Below, in pieces: positions 1-7,657 of a DNA stretch of 49,609 bases (position 1 is its first letter; every line of letters begins with the position of its first letter). The stretch comes from CBDCHC01 sp965217075 (GTDB lineage: Bacteria; Pseudomonadota; Gammaproteobacteria; PS1; Pseudothioglobaceae). Below the pieces are notes generated by a model. It did not search any database. It was not told where the DNA came from and saw only the letters and a list, made by a program, of their open reading frames with translations. A program made the translations under genes and the position numbers. The stretch covers positions 1 through 49,609 of the forward strand of contig CBDCHC010000002.1 of NCBI GenBank assembly GCA_965217075.1, written 5' to 3'.

Positions 1-1359
1 AAAAATATACACTTAAATATTCCTTTGATGTCAGCTGCTATGGATACTGTAAGTGAGGCAACATTAGCTATAGCCATAGCTCAAGAAGGTGGAATTGGTA
101 TTATTCATAAAAATATGCCGATTGAGCAACAAGCACAAGAAGTAATTAAAGTAAAACGTTTTGAAGCTGGGGTCATTAAAGACCCTATTGTGGCTGATAC
201 TAAAGCCAGCATTAAAGATATTTGTAAATTACAAAAAAAACATAATATATCAGCCCTACCTATAATAGATGCATCAAATAAAGTAGTTGGCATTATTACT
301 GCTAGAGATGTTCGTTATCAGCAAAACTTAGATGTCATAGTAACAGAGGTTATGACAAAAAAATTAATAACTGTTAAACCAAATACTCCAATGCAAGATG
401 TACGAAAATTATTGCAAAAACATAGAATTGAAAGAGTTTTAGTTATAGAAAATAATCATAAATTAGCTGGAATGATAACAGTTAGTGATATTCAAAAATC
501 AACTAATTTTCCAAATGCTTCCAAAGATAATGATGAAAGATTAATAGTAGGTGCTGCTGTTGGGGTAATTAATATCGATACTATTAGCAGAATAGACGCA
601 TTAGTAGCTGCTGGTGTTGATATTATTACTATTGATACTGCTCATGGACACTCAAAAGGTGTTATAGATACTGTTAAAATGTGCAAAGAAAAATACCCAA
701 AATTAGAAATTATTGCTGGCAATATTGCTACAGGTGAAGCTGCTATAGCACTTGTTAAGGCTGGTGCTGACGCTGTTAAAGTTGGTATTGGTCCTGGTAG
801 TATTTGTACTACTAGAATTATATCTGGTGTTGGTGTACCACAAATTAGTGCCATTTATAATGTAGCTAAAGCTCTAAAAAATAAAAATATAGGTATTATT
901 GCTGATGGTGGTATTCGTTATTCTGGCGATATAGCTAAAGCAATTGCCGCTGGCGCTACTACTGTTATGCTTGGTTCTGTTTTTGCTGGCACTACTGAAT
1001 CACCTGGAGAGGTTGAGTTATATCAAGGTCGTTCTTATAAATCTTATCGTGGCATGGGTTCAATTGGAGCTATGAACCAAAGACACGGCTCTGCTGATAG
1101 GTATTTTCAAGCAACAATATCTACAAATAAATTAGTCCCTGAAGGTATTGAAGGTAGAGTAGATTTCAAGGGCTCAATTCGCCCAATTATACATCAAATG
1201 ATAGGTGGTCTACGAAGCGCTATGGGTTATATTGGTTGTAAAGATATTAATGAAATGCATAAAAATACAGTATTTACTAGAATAACTAACGCTGGCATGA
1301 ATGAATCACATGTGCATGATGTTCTTATCACTAAAGAAGCGCCAAATTATCATAAATAA
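1..1359 (+). CDS. guaB: IMP dehydrogenase, 5'-truncated by the window edge
   Basis: This enzyme oxidises IMP to XMP with NAD+, the committed step of guanine nucleotide synthesis in the cytosol. The frame is open to base 1, and the codons upstream of the first possible start (TTG at 25) still encode family sequence (NIPLMSAAMDTV), so the true start lies outside; about 35 residues seem to be missing compared with the usual ~487. A tandem CBS pair follows the first barrel strands. The catalytic loop GPGSICTTR has its cysteine codon at 805-807. The GGIRYSGD phosphate-binding segment and the GMGSIGAM flap region follow. The next gene is convergent. A clear family match with nothing odd apart from the truncation. 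Confidence 0.97.
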   Translation, partial: KNIHLNIPLMSAAMDTVSEATLAIAIAQEGGIGIIHKNMPIEQQAQEVIKVKRFEAGVIKDPIVADTKASIKDICKLQKKHNISALPIIDASNKVVGIITARDVRYQQNLDVIVTEVMTKKLITVKPNTPMQDVRKLLQKHRIERVLVIENNHKLAGMITVSDIQKSTNFPNASKDNDERLIVGAAVGVINIDTISRIDALVAAGVDIITIDTAHGHSKGVIDTVKMCKEKYPKLEIIAGNIATGEAAIALVKAGADAVKVGIGPGSICTTRIISGVGVPQISAIYNVAKALKNKNIGIIADGGIRYSGDIAKAIAAGATTVMLGSVFAGTTESPGEVELYQGRSYKSYRGMGSIGAMNQRHGSADRYFQATISTNKLVPEGIEGRVDFKGSIRPIIHQMIGGLRSAMGYIGCKDINEMHKNTVFTRITNAGMNESHVHDVLITKEAPNYHK

Positions 1360-1393
1360 TAAATATATTAAAAAATCTTAAATAACTATAAAC

Positions 1394-1759
1394 TTATAAA
1401 TATAACAAACAAACAAACCATCTATATTTTTTTACCAATTTAGATTTTAAAGCTATTCTACCAATTCCAGGAATTCTACAATCAATATTATGGTCATTAT
1501 TAACTAAACGAATATTTTTAACTTTAGTACCAATTTTAACAATAGTTGAGGAGCCTTTTAATTTTAAATCTTTAATAACAACAACACTATCACCGTTTAT
1601 TAGAATATTACCATTCGCATCAACAATTTTAACTTCACCTATTTTAATATCTTCTTGATTAAATTCATAGGCACATTCTGGGCAAATCAAAATACTGCCA
1701 TCATCATAAACATATGGTGATTTACAATGTGGGCAGCTAGGTAATTTATTATTATTCAT
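1394..1759 (-). CDS. PhnA/YjdM-like zinc-ribbon protein
   Basis: A small protein of the PhnA/YjdM family, historically linked to alkylphosphonate use but without a firmly known function. The N-terminus has a zinc ribbon (CPHC near residue 10 and CPEC near residue 30). It is followed by the family's hallmark block KDANGN-type / GDSVVVIKDLKLKGSS / GTKVKNIRLV. I choose ATG at 1759; an in-frame TTG two codons upstream (1765) is less likely. Most relatives end soon after the LKSxxVKK motif, whereas this protein runs about 10 hydrophobic residues further (YRWFVCLLYL). That could reflect loss of the original stop codon. It is convergent with guaB. Confidence 0.88.
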   Translation of the reverse strand: MNNNKLPSCPHCKSPYVYDDGSILICPECAYEFNQEDIKIGEVKIVDANGNILINGDSVVVIKDLKLKGSSTIVKIGTKVKNIRLVNNDHNIDCRIPGIGRIALKSKLVKKYRWFVCLLYL

Positions 1760-1851
1760 AGACAAAAAATTATAAAAATTAAAATTTTATAGAATCTATA
1801 AACACTTAATTTGCATAATGTATCAAAAATATGAAAATACTATATTAAAAT

Positions 1852-1881
1852 TTAGGGAATTATATACCTAAATCCGCAAAA
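1852..1881 (+). repeat. Left terminal inverted repeat of the IS1595-derived element
   Basis: Thirty bases identical to the reverse complement of 4274-4303. The element end proper probably starts at the GGG at 1855, because the three outer bases (TTA) may belong to the target site. The match stops abruptly after GCAAAA on the inner side. Confidence 0.9.
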
Positions 1882-1904
1882 CCCTATCAACCCCTTTCCT
1901 CTAA

Positions 1905-2024
1905 TCACCACTTTTGGTTTTTTTCAATCTTTGTAGGCTTCTTGTTTTCGTATTTGGCTTTAGTTTTTGGTTTGGATAGTAAAACCTCTTTTAGGGTTTT
2001 TTCTATTTGTTTTAGGGTTGTCAT
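1905..2024 (-). CDS. 39-residue lysine-rich ORF coupled to the endonuclease gene
   Basis: I do not recognise this ORF. It starts at ATG 2024, which overlaps the endonuclease stop codon in an ATGA arrangement (2021-2024), and ends with TGA at 1905-1907. The 39-residue product begins MTTLKQIEKTLKEVLL and is strongly basic, with 12 lysines. The first ~16 residues could form an amphipathic helix and the rest looks disordered. The same ATGA coupling joins the methyltransferase to the endonuclease, so this may be a third cistron of the cassette. It could also be the tail of a gene eroded by the element end, or a chance ORF in A-rich DNA. Expression is unproven. Confidence 0.35.
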   Translation of the reverse strand: MTTLKQIEKTLKEVLLSKPKTKAKYENKKPTKIEKNQKW

Positions 2025-2545
2025 TTTATTGCGTTTATATCATTACAAAAATCATCAAAACATCTTAAATTTTTTTTGCTTTTCGTTAATTTAAACGATG
2101 CATTGCTATTTTTTGCCATAGACACCATTGAGTGCTTGTTTAAATCGTTTTTATTGATAATAATATAACTAATATCATCAGGAGATATTCCAAAACAAAA
2201 TAAATGAGTATATTTTGTATCATATCTTATGCCATTAAATTGAAAGTGCGAATTAACATCTTCTGTAGCTACTTTAACTTCAAATTCAACTACATTTTTT
2301 CCTGTTTTGTCTTTAATTGCAACATCATATTGACCTCTGTGACCTGTAACAACTTCAATGTATTTATAACCGCATTTATCAAGAAGTGTGGCTAAAAAAT
2401 CCTCTCCAATATCTCCCTTTTCTGTTGTGGAAATAAACTTTAGCACTTCAAACTTGTGTCCAGCCCATTTTTTAGAAAAAACTGACTTCACATTATCTGC
2501 TGTTTTTTTAAATAAGTTGCTTGCTATTATGTGTGTTATATTCAT
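2021..2545 (-). CDS. Putative type II restriction endonuclease, PD-(D/E)XK fold
   Basis: A 174-residue protein that probably cleaves DNA not protected by the adjacent methyltransferase. The visible nuclease signature is E48 in a helix (GDIGEDF), D74 in GQYDVAI, and E89-V-K91 in VEFEVKVAT. This gives the D-x14-E-x-K arrangement of PD-(D/E)XK enzymes. The ATG at 2545 overlaps the methyltransferase stop (ATGA), so translation is likely coupled and the modification enzyme is made first. The ORF is intact. The recognition sequence cannot be read from the sequence. A non-restriction PD-(D/E)XK nuclease is possible, but the neighbour makes restriction the best inference. Confidence 0.72.
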   Translation of the reverse strand: MNITHIIASNLFKKTADNVKSVFSKKWAGHKFEVLKFISTTEKGDIGEDFLATLLDKCGYKYIEVVTGHRGQYDVAIKDKTGKNVVEFEVKVATEDVNSHFQFNGIRYDTKYTHLFCFGISPDDISYIIINKNDLNKHSMVSMAKNSNASFKLTKSKKNLRCFDDFCNDINAIK

Positions 2546-3513
2546 ATTTTTTTTACTCCAAAGCCATTCTCTCCTAGCAATTTACGAATATAAAACATAC
2601 GAATATGTTTACAACTGTTTGTAGCGTTGGAGCAATAATCTAACCAGTTAGCGGATTTTAATAAATCCATAATTTGTTTTTTATTTTTCTTTATTATCAT
2701 TCCATAACCTGACCCATAATTTACTTCGTTAAAAGTGTCAACAGTTTTAATGTTGTCTTTATAAAATGTGGAGGCTATAAAACAATCATAAGCCCTACCA
2801 CGCCCTAAACCGCAATATCTTGCTGGAGATGAGCAACAGGTGTAAATATCAATATATTCGCTAACATCATAATCAATAAAAACATCTTTTTGTTTTCCTT
2901 TTACCCATACTTGAAATACAGTATTAACTGAAACAGATTTGTTTGTATCAGGCAAATAAAACGCCTTACTTGGCAGGGCTTCATTGTGAATTAATGTTGC
3001 ACCTTCTACGCGTTTCATATTACTACCCTTACCATTGGAATAAAAAGACATTGGCAATATAAAAGCAACAACATCTGCAAATAAAAATGCTCTTTTTATA
3101 AACGCTAAAGCCATAGCACCCCTCACTCCAAAAGGCGGGTTTCCAATTACAATATACTTATTATCACTTTTTGGATACCAAGTTAAAAAGTTCGCTTGCT
3201 GTATTTTATTTGAACGAGGATTTATATCTAAGCCTATTTTTTCACAATTAACAGGCAAGTAATCGTAAAAACAACCTTCGCCAGCACTCGGTTCTATGAA
3301 AATATAATCATTTATATTGATTGGCGTTTCTTTCATTGCTTCATTAAAAGATTTAAAACATTTCTTGACGATATTTCTATCAGTAAAAAAAGTATCCTCT
3401 GGTAAAGATTGGTTAATTGCATAATGTGGTAGTTCCGTCTTGTTTCTTGTATTCAACAAACCAGCCCAAGCACTATGCACGACTTTTTTAGCAATATGAT
3501 TTTTATTTAGCAT
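2542..3513 (-). CDS. DNA (adenine-N6) methyltransferase of a type II R-M system
   Basis: A 323-residue AdoMet-dependent DNA methyltransferase. Motif I is FIEPSAGEG at about residues 72-80, an acidic/hydrophobic motif II is GLDINP at about 94-99, and the catalytic motif IV is NPPF at 125-128. The order I then IV and the NPPF form indicate an N6-adenine (or N4-cytosine) amino-methyltransferase. The ATG at 3513 lies 3 bases beyond the transposase stop, and its ribosome-binding site (GGAG) sits inside the last transposase codons. It is therefore probably co-transcribed with the transposase remnant. The stop overlaps the endonuclease start. The ORF looks intact, so modification activity is plausible. 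Confidence 0.82.
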   Translation of the reverse strand: MLNKNHIAKKVVHSAWAGLLNTRNKTELPHYAINQSLPEDTFFTDRNIVKKCFKSFNEAMKETPININDYIFIEPSAGEGCFYDYLPVNCEKIGLDINPRSNKIQQANFLTWYPKSDNKYIVIGNPPFGVRGAMALAFIKRAFLFADVVAFILPMSFYSNGKGSNMKRVEGATLIHNEALPSKAFYLPDTNKSVSVNTVFQVWVKGKQKDVFIDYDVSEYIDIYTCCSSPARYCGLGRGRAYDCFIASTFYKDNIKTVDTFNEVNYGSGYGMIIKKNKKQIMDLLKSANWLDYCSNATNSCKHIRMFYIRKLLGENGFGVKKI

Positions 3514-3516
3514 AAT

Positions 3517-4179
3517 TTACTCCGTTAATTCCTTATAACTAATTCTATTATTGCCAATACCCTTGAATAACGATACCATTCTATCTTTAGTGTCAATTTG
3601 GCAATTACCCTCGTTTAATCTAAACACAAACTCATCTACATAGCGGTTTAAATGCTTGGTGCTGATATTATGGAATGTGCCGTTATAGCCTCTTTTTAAC
3701 ACTGCCCAAACACTCTCAATACCATTGGTGTGTTTATTCTTTTCTTTACCACCGATATAAGTTTCATCAACTTCAACGATATTAGACAGTTTAAACGAAC
3801 CTTGCTTACAAGCCTCTCTTATTCTTTGTAACATATACCACGCTGATTTTTGGGTTATACCTAATTCCTTACTCAGTTGTAGGCTTGATATTCCTTTTCG
3901 TGCGGTTAGTATATAGTAAATAGCTACTACCCATTTTTGAGTAGGGATTTTTGAGGCGTGCATAATGGTATTAGTCTTTACGGTAAATTGCTTTCTACAG
4001 TCTTTATGCCAATAAGTGTGTTTCTTAGATTTTTGTTTGCTGATATTTTCAACACCACCACAATGAGGGCAAATAGGCTCTTTCTTCTATCTAATTTTTT
4101 CAAGCCATTTAACGGCTTTATGCTCGGTTGAGTATTCTGATAGTAATTCTACTATGCTAATTGTTTTTGCAGGTTTCAT
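3517..4179 (-). pseudogene. IS1595/ISXO2-type transposase, inactivated
   Basis: Reading from ATG 4179, the frame encodes an N-terminal zinc ribbon (CPHC and a later C) and the family core with ISSLQLSKELGITQKSAW, VDETYIGG, NGIESVWAVLKRGYNGT and KHLNRYVDEF. Two lesions are visible. An in-frame TAG at 4087-4089 is codon 31, so the longest uninterrupted ORF begins only at ATG 3963. The sequence also jumps from VDETYIGGKEKNKH straight to TNGIESVW near base 3729. In family members these blocks are separated by roughly 80-90 residues that include the second catalytic aspartate. The deletion is in frame. The residual 148-residue product keeps the HTH-like region but not a complete DDE site, so transposition activity is unlikely. 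Confidence 0.88.
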
Positions 4180-4208
4180 TTTCTTTGTTGTTTGATGATA
4201 TGCGGATT

Positions 4209-4236
4209 ATTATACTACTTTTAAAATAAAAAACAA
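4209..4236 (-). promoter_or_regulatory. Putative sigma70 promoter for the transposase/R-M operon
   Basis: On the minus strand there is a perfect -10 TATAAT (4209-4214) and a -35-like TTGTTT (4231-4236), separated by 16 bases. They lie about 30 bases upstream of the ancestral transposase ATG at 4179. All four minus-strand ORFs of the element follow without an obvious second promoter, so this could drive the whole cassette. Confidence 0.5.
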
Positions 4237-4273
4237 TAGTGTTTAATGCTTGTGTGTAAAGGTTTTTGTATTA

Positions 4274-4303
4274 TTTTGCGGATTTAGGTATATAATTCCC
4301 TAA
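4274..4303 (-). repeat. Right terminal inverted repeat of the IS1595-derived element
   Basis: This is the exact reverse complement of 1852-1881. On the plus strand it contains TATAAT at 4291-4296, which could act as an outward-facing -10 box toward the methyltransferase gene at 4514. The nearest -35-like hexamer (TTGTAT at 4266) is 19 bases away, so that role is weakly supported. Confidence 0.9.
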
Positions 4304-4513
4304 TTTAAGTAGTTTATCTAATTTAGAATAATTATAAGATAAAAAAGAGTGCAATAAGCAATATCTTTTATATATTATTATTTTAAGTAAAATAATATAG
4401 ATAAGATATTCTATCTTAGATTAACCATAAATAGTTGCTATTTTTTTATGCTAAAATGCCAAAATAAAAAGAAATAAAAGTTATTAATTTAATATGATAA
4501 AAACTAAAAAATT
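4304..4513. other. AT-rich intergenic stretch outside the right element end
   Basis: No gene is seen between the element end and the methyltransferase gene. The main structure is a 51-base imperfect palindrome (4360-4410), listed separately. Part of this stretch is probably the original upstream region of the gene at 4514, and the element may have separated that gene from an earlier promoter. Confidence 0.6.
4360..4410. repeat. Nested inverted repeat (long AT hairpin)
   Basis: The outer arms AATATCTT (4360-4367) and AAGATATT (4403-4410) enclose inner arms ATTATTTT (4377-4384) and AAAATAAT (4389-4396) around the loop AAGT. Together they could form one long stem with internal mismatches. It lies 57 bases outside the right end of the element. 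It could be a terminator-like or regulatory hairpin; no T-run follows directly. Confidence 0.45.
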
Positions 4514-5134
4514 ATGAAATCAAATGCTCAATATTGGGATATGATTTTTGCAGGTACACAGGAAGAAAAACTTGGATGGCATGAAAAGGACGCGTTAAAA
4601 ACATTTGAATTATTAAATAAAATTCCAACTATAGAAAATGCAACGATATTTTTAGTAGGCGCAGGGACTTCTATAATTATTGAGCAACTTATTAACAGTA
4701 AAGCACAATTAATTATTAATGATATTAGTATTGAAGCATTAAATAAAGTTAAAAAAAGATTAAAAACTGATGAAAATAAAGTTAACTGGTTTTGTCATGA
4801 TATATCACTTATTATTAAAGATAATATACCAAATATAGATATTTGGATTGATCGAGCAGTATTACACTTTTTAACAACTGAGGCGAGTATAAAGGGTTAT
4901 TTCAAAAATATTAAAAATAAATTAAAAATTAATGGTTATGTAGTGTTTGCTGAATTTGCTAAAACTGGTGCTGATAAATGTGCAGGTTTAATATTGCATC
5001 GTTATTCTATAACAGAATTATCACAAAGATTAGGTGCATCATTTAAATTAATAGCATCATTTAATTACACATATATTAATCCTAATGGCGAACAAAAACC
5101 ATACATTTATGGACTATATCAGCGAATAAAGTAA
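4514..5134 (+). CDS. Class I SAM-dependent methyltransferase, substrate unknown
   Basis: A 206-residue small-molecule-type methyltransferase. The N-terminal block YWDMIFAGTQEEKLGWHEKD is typical of a broad uncharacterised family. The AdoMet-binding glycine loop is FLVGAGTS (about residues 48-55), followed by IINDIS (motif II acidic residue). IWIDRAVLHFL occupies the motif IV position and GYVVFAEFA follows. There is no DNA-binding target domain, so it is unlikely to belong to the R-M cassette next door. The start is the ATG at 4514. It is a single-gene unit, convergent with rodA. The substrate cannot be inferred. Confidence 0.75.
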   Translation: MKSNAQYWDMIFAGTQEEKLGWHEKDALKTFELLNKIPTIENATIFLVGAGTSIIIEQLINSKAQLIINDISIEALNKVKKRLKTDENKVNWFCHDISLIIKDNIPNIDIWIDRAVLHFLTTEASIKGYFKNIKNKLKINGYVVFAEFAKTGADKCAGLILHRYSITELSQRLGASFKLIASFNYTYINPNGEQKPYIYGLYQRIK

Positions 5135-5151
5135 TAAATTATTAGACATAA

Positions 5152-6285
5152 TTAGCGCAAATAATCTTGCGAATCGTGTTTTTGAATAGACATAATTATG
5201 CCAAAACTAATCATCAGTGTTAGTATAGATGAACCGCCATAACTAATAAAAGGAAGTGGCACACCAACAATAGGCAGAATACCGCTGACCATACCTATAT
5301 TAATAAATATATAAATAAAAAATACCATAGTCAAAGTAGCTCCAAGGAGTTTAGAAAATATATCTTTAGCATTGATAGTAATTATAAAACAACGATAAAT
5401 AATCAATAAATACAATAATAATAATAATAAAACTCCAAGAAAGCCTAATTCTTCGGCAATAATAGCAAAAATAAAATCTGTACTATGCTCTGGTAAAAAA
5501 TCTAATTGCGACTGAGTGCCATTACCATAACCCTTACCAAATAAACCACCAGACCCTATAGCAACTTTTGATTGAATAATATGATAACCCTTGCCAAGCA
5601 CATCAAGTTCTGGATTAAATAAAGTAAGAATTCTATCTTTTTGATAAGATTTGATTGCATACTTCCATGTAAGCATAACAAAAGATATAATAGTAGTAGT
5701 AATAAAAGTAAGATTTAAATAGTTATTACTAAAAATTTTAATACTAAAGCCTGAAAAAAATAATACAAATAATCCTGAAGCTCCAATAATCATTGCTGTA
5801 CCCAAATCTGGCTGTAAAAATATTAATAATACCACAGCAATTATAATCATTGTTGACAACAAAACTGACATAAAACGTGGCGGCATAATATCTTTGCTAA
5901 TAATAGCAGCAATAGCAATGGGGACTATAATTTTCATAGCTTCTGATGGCTGAAACAATAATAATCCAAGATTTATCCACCGAGTAGATCCGCCTCTACT
6001 AGTGCCAAATAAAAAAACTATAAATAATAGAATAATGCCAAAAACTAATAAATATGGAGCAAATACTCTAATAGTAGATGGTGGTATTTGGGACACCATA
6101 ATCATTATTATAAAAGCAATTATAAAATTAATTAATTGTTTACCAATAATAAGATTAGAATACGATGTTGCACTATACAAAATGATAATACCAAAAATAA
6201 AAGTAGCTATTAATGCAAAAAAAAGAAATTTATCAATTTTAAAATAATACCAATACCTTTGTAAGGACTTAGTTGTTATTTTCAT
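5152..6285 (-). CDS. rodA: Rod-shape peptidoglycan glycosyltransferase RodA (SEDS family)
   Basis: An inner-membrane SEDS glycosyltransferase that polymerises lipid II for cell elongation together with a class B PBP. The 377 residues contain about ten hydrophobic segments and the family signatures PSTIRVFAPYLL, RWINLGLLLFQPSEAMKI, FLQPDLGTA, and near the C-terminus PLPFISYGGSS. A long hydrophilic loop (about residues 215-260) contains the conserved AIGSGGLFGKGYGNGTQ and LPEHSTDFIFAI. The ATG at 6285 overlaps the TGA of the upstream Mth938-like gene (ATGA). mrdA (PBP2), the usual neighbour, is not adjacent. High confidence; RodA rather than FtsW follows from length and motifs. Confidence 0.94.
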   Translation of the reverse strand: MKITTKSLQRYWYYFKIDKFLFFALIATFIFGIIILYSATSYSNLIIGKQLINFIIAFIIMIMVSQIPPSTIRVFAPYLLVFGIILLFIVFLFGTSRGGSTRWINLGLLLFQPSEAMKIIVPIAIAAIISKDIMPPRFMSVLLSTMIIIAVVLLIFLQPDLGTAMIIGASGLFVLFFSGFSIKIFSNNYLNLTFITTTIISFVMLTWKYAIKSYQKDRILTLFNPELDVLGKGYHIIQSKVAIGSGGLFGKGYGNGTQSQLDFLPEHSTDFIFAIIAEELGFLGVLLLLLLYLLIIYRCFIITINAKDIFSKLLGATLTMVFFIYIFINIGMVSGILPIVGVPLPFISYGGSSILTLMISFGIIMSIQKHDSQDYLR

Positions 6286-6614
6286 AATAACAATACACCA
6301 ACTTTACGATAATCAGTTAATAGTAGATTAAAACTACCAATTGCTGCCCTGCTACCCATAATATCACAATTTATTAAATTTTTTATCATTACTTGTTTTT
6401 TAAAATCTATAGTTAATTTTGTGCCAATAATAAGTAATTCTATCTTGTAGTTTATAATTTTTTTTAATTCCTTATCTAAATCATTAGTAACTTGCTCAGC
6501 ATAGTTATACGCAATAAAACAAGGCATAATAAGACTTTTATCTCTTAATACAACTTTCTGTTTTGTATAAGATATTATAGTGTGTTGTAATATTTTTTGT
6601 TCATCAAGTATCAT
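6282..6614 (-). CDS. Mth938-like (DUF498/NDUFAF3-type) domain protein
   Basis: A 110-residue single-domain protein of the Mth938/Xcc1710 family. Relatives include the mitochondrial complex I assembly factor NDUFAF3, but the bacterial role is not established. Recognisable features are the LLIIGTK-type strand (around residue 60) and the C-terminal NCDIMGSRAAIGSFNLLL block, which corresponds to the family's MDTRAAxxTYNxLL motif. It overlaps rodA by four bases and is probably the first gene of that operon. Only 35 bases separate it from the divergent pdxB start, so the two promoters must share that space. Confidence 0.75.
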   Translation of the reverse strand: MILDEQKILQHTIISYTKQKVVLRDKSLIMPCFIAYNYAEQVTNDLDKELKKIINYKIELLIIGTKLTIDFKKQVMIKNLINCDIMGSRAAIGSFNLLLTDYRKVGVLLL

Positions 6615-6649
6615 AACTGTTATTATAATTTATTATAAAATTTACATTT

Positions 6650-7657
6650 ATGAATATTGTAATTGATAACGCAGTTTTTAACTACCAAAAAATATTTGCT
6701 GATTTTGGCAATATAACTGCAATGGCTGGTAGAGACATAACTGCTAAAATAGTTAAAAATGCAGATGTCTTAATCATTAGGTCACGTACTAAAGTAGATA
6801 AATTTTTATTACAAAATAGTAATATTAAATTTATAGGCTCTTGTGTAGCTGGCACCGATCATATTGATATAAAATATTTAAAAAATAAGCAAATTACATT
6901 AGCAACGGCATCTGGCTGCAATGCTAATGCAGTGGCAGAATATGTAATTAGCGCACTACTTAATCTTGCTAAAAAAAATAATTTTAAATTAAATACTAAA
7001 ACATTAGCAATTATTGGCGTTGGTAATGTTGGTAGTGCTGTAGCAAAAAAAGCTCATAAATTAGGACTTAAACTACTACTTAATGACCCAGTACGACAAC
7101 AACAAGAAAAGTTAACTAATTTTGTTAATCTTACACAAGCATTAAATGCTGATATTATTAGCTTTCATACTCCTCTTACTAAAAATGGTATTTATCCAAG
7201 TTATAAATTATTAAATGCTGATAATTTTCATCTACTCAAACCAAAGGCAATTATTATAAACACCGCTAGAGGGGGTGTAATTGATGAAAATACATGGCAA
7301 CAACAAACTACTACAAATATAATTGATTGCTGGCAAAATGAGCCTAATATAAACAACAAACTACTTAATACAGCATATTTAGCAACTCCTCATATAGCTG
7401 GACATTCAATTGACGCTAAATTTATGGGCAGCTATATGATTTATAAAAAATTAGCGAAATTTCTATATAAAAAACCTATTAAACATACCATATTATTTAG
7501 CAACAAATCATACAAAGGTTTAGAATTATTACCTGCAATAAATAAAATTTATAATTTTACCAATGATGATAAAGCTCTACGTTATGGTAATTTTGAAAAT
7601 TATCGTATAAATTATCCACTAAGACACGAGTGGTATCATTATAATATAGAATTATGA
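6650..7657 (+). CDS. pdxB: Erythronate-4-phosphate dehydrogenase
   Basis: Catalyses the second step of the DXP-dependent pyridoxal-phosphate pathway (4-phosphoerythronate to the 2-oxo acid). The D-2-hydroxyacid dehydrogenase architecture is clear: N-terminal substrate domain (LIIRSRTKVD, GTDHID), Rossmann motif IGVGNVGSAVA (about residues 121-131), NTARGGVIDE, and the catalytic histidine in HIAGHS. The C-terminal PdxB dimerisation region ends in the family-like FENYRINYPLRHEW. At 335 residues it is about 40 shorter than the E. coli enzyme, the loss lying mainly in the C-terminal domain. It heads a four-gene operon with overlapping starts (ATGA with moaE). Confidence 0.92.
   Translation: MNIVIDNAVFNYQKIFADFGNITAMAGRDITAKIVKNADVLIIRSRTKVDKFLLQNSNIKFIGSCVAGTDHIDIKYLKNKQITLATASGCNANAVAEYVISALLNLAKKNNFKLNTKTLAIIGVGNVGSAVAKKAHKLGLKLLLNDPVRQQQEKLTNFVNLTQALNADIISFHTPLTKNGIYPSYKLLNADNFHLLKPKAIIINTARGGVIDENTWQQQTTTNIIDCWQNEPNINNKLLNTAYLATPHIAGHSIDAKFMGSYMIYKKLAKFLYKKPIKHTILFSNKSYKGLELLPAINKIYNFTNDDKALRYGNFENYRINYPLRHEWYHYNIEL

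Larger units (their letters stand above)
1852..4303. mobile_element. IS1595-derived element carrying a restriction-modification cassette
   Basis: The segment is bounded by a perfect 30-bp inverted repeat (1852-1881 and 4274-4303). Inside, all on the minus strand, are an ISXO2/IS1595-type transposase remnant, a DNA methyltransferase, a PD-(D/E)XK endonuclease and a short lysine-rich ORF. Reading inward, the repeats contain GGGAATTATATACC, and IS1595-family ends typically begin with GG. IS1595-family elements are known to sometimes carry passenger genes. No convincing 8-bp target duplication is visible (AAAATTTA on the left against TAATTTAA on the right, 5 of 8 matching), so the insertion may be old. 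The transposase is damaged, so the element should move only with help in trans. Confidence 0.85.

Noticed and set aside
2388..2624. Plus-strand open frames opposite the endonuclease and methyltransferase genes
   Set aside because: They are antisense shadows with low-complexity hydrophobic translations; the minus-strand genes carry clear catalytic motifs.
1847..4308. 8-bp target-site duplication flanking the IS1595-derived element
   Set aside because: The left flank AAAATTTA and right flank TAATTTAA match at only 5 of 8 positions, and both are pure A/T, so the similarity is not meaningful.
4514..5134. Methyltransferase at 4514 as a second modification enzyme of the R-M element
   Set aside because: It lies outside the inverted repeats, on the opposite strand, and lacks the (D/N/S)PP(Y/F) motif and target-recognition region of DNA methyltransferases.
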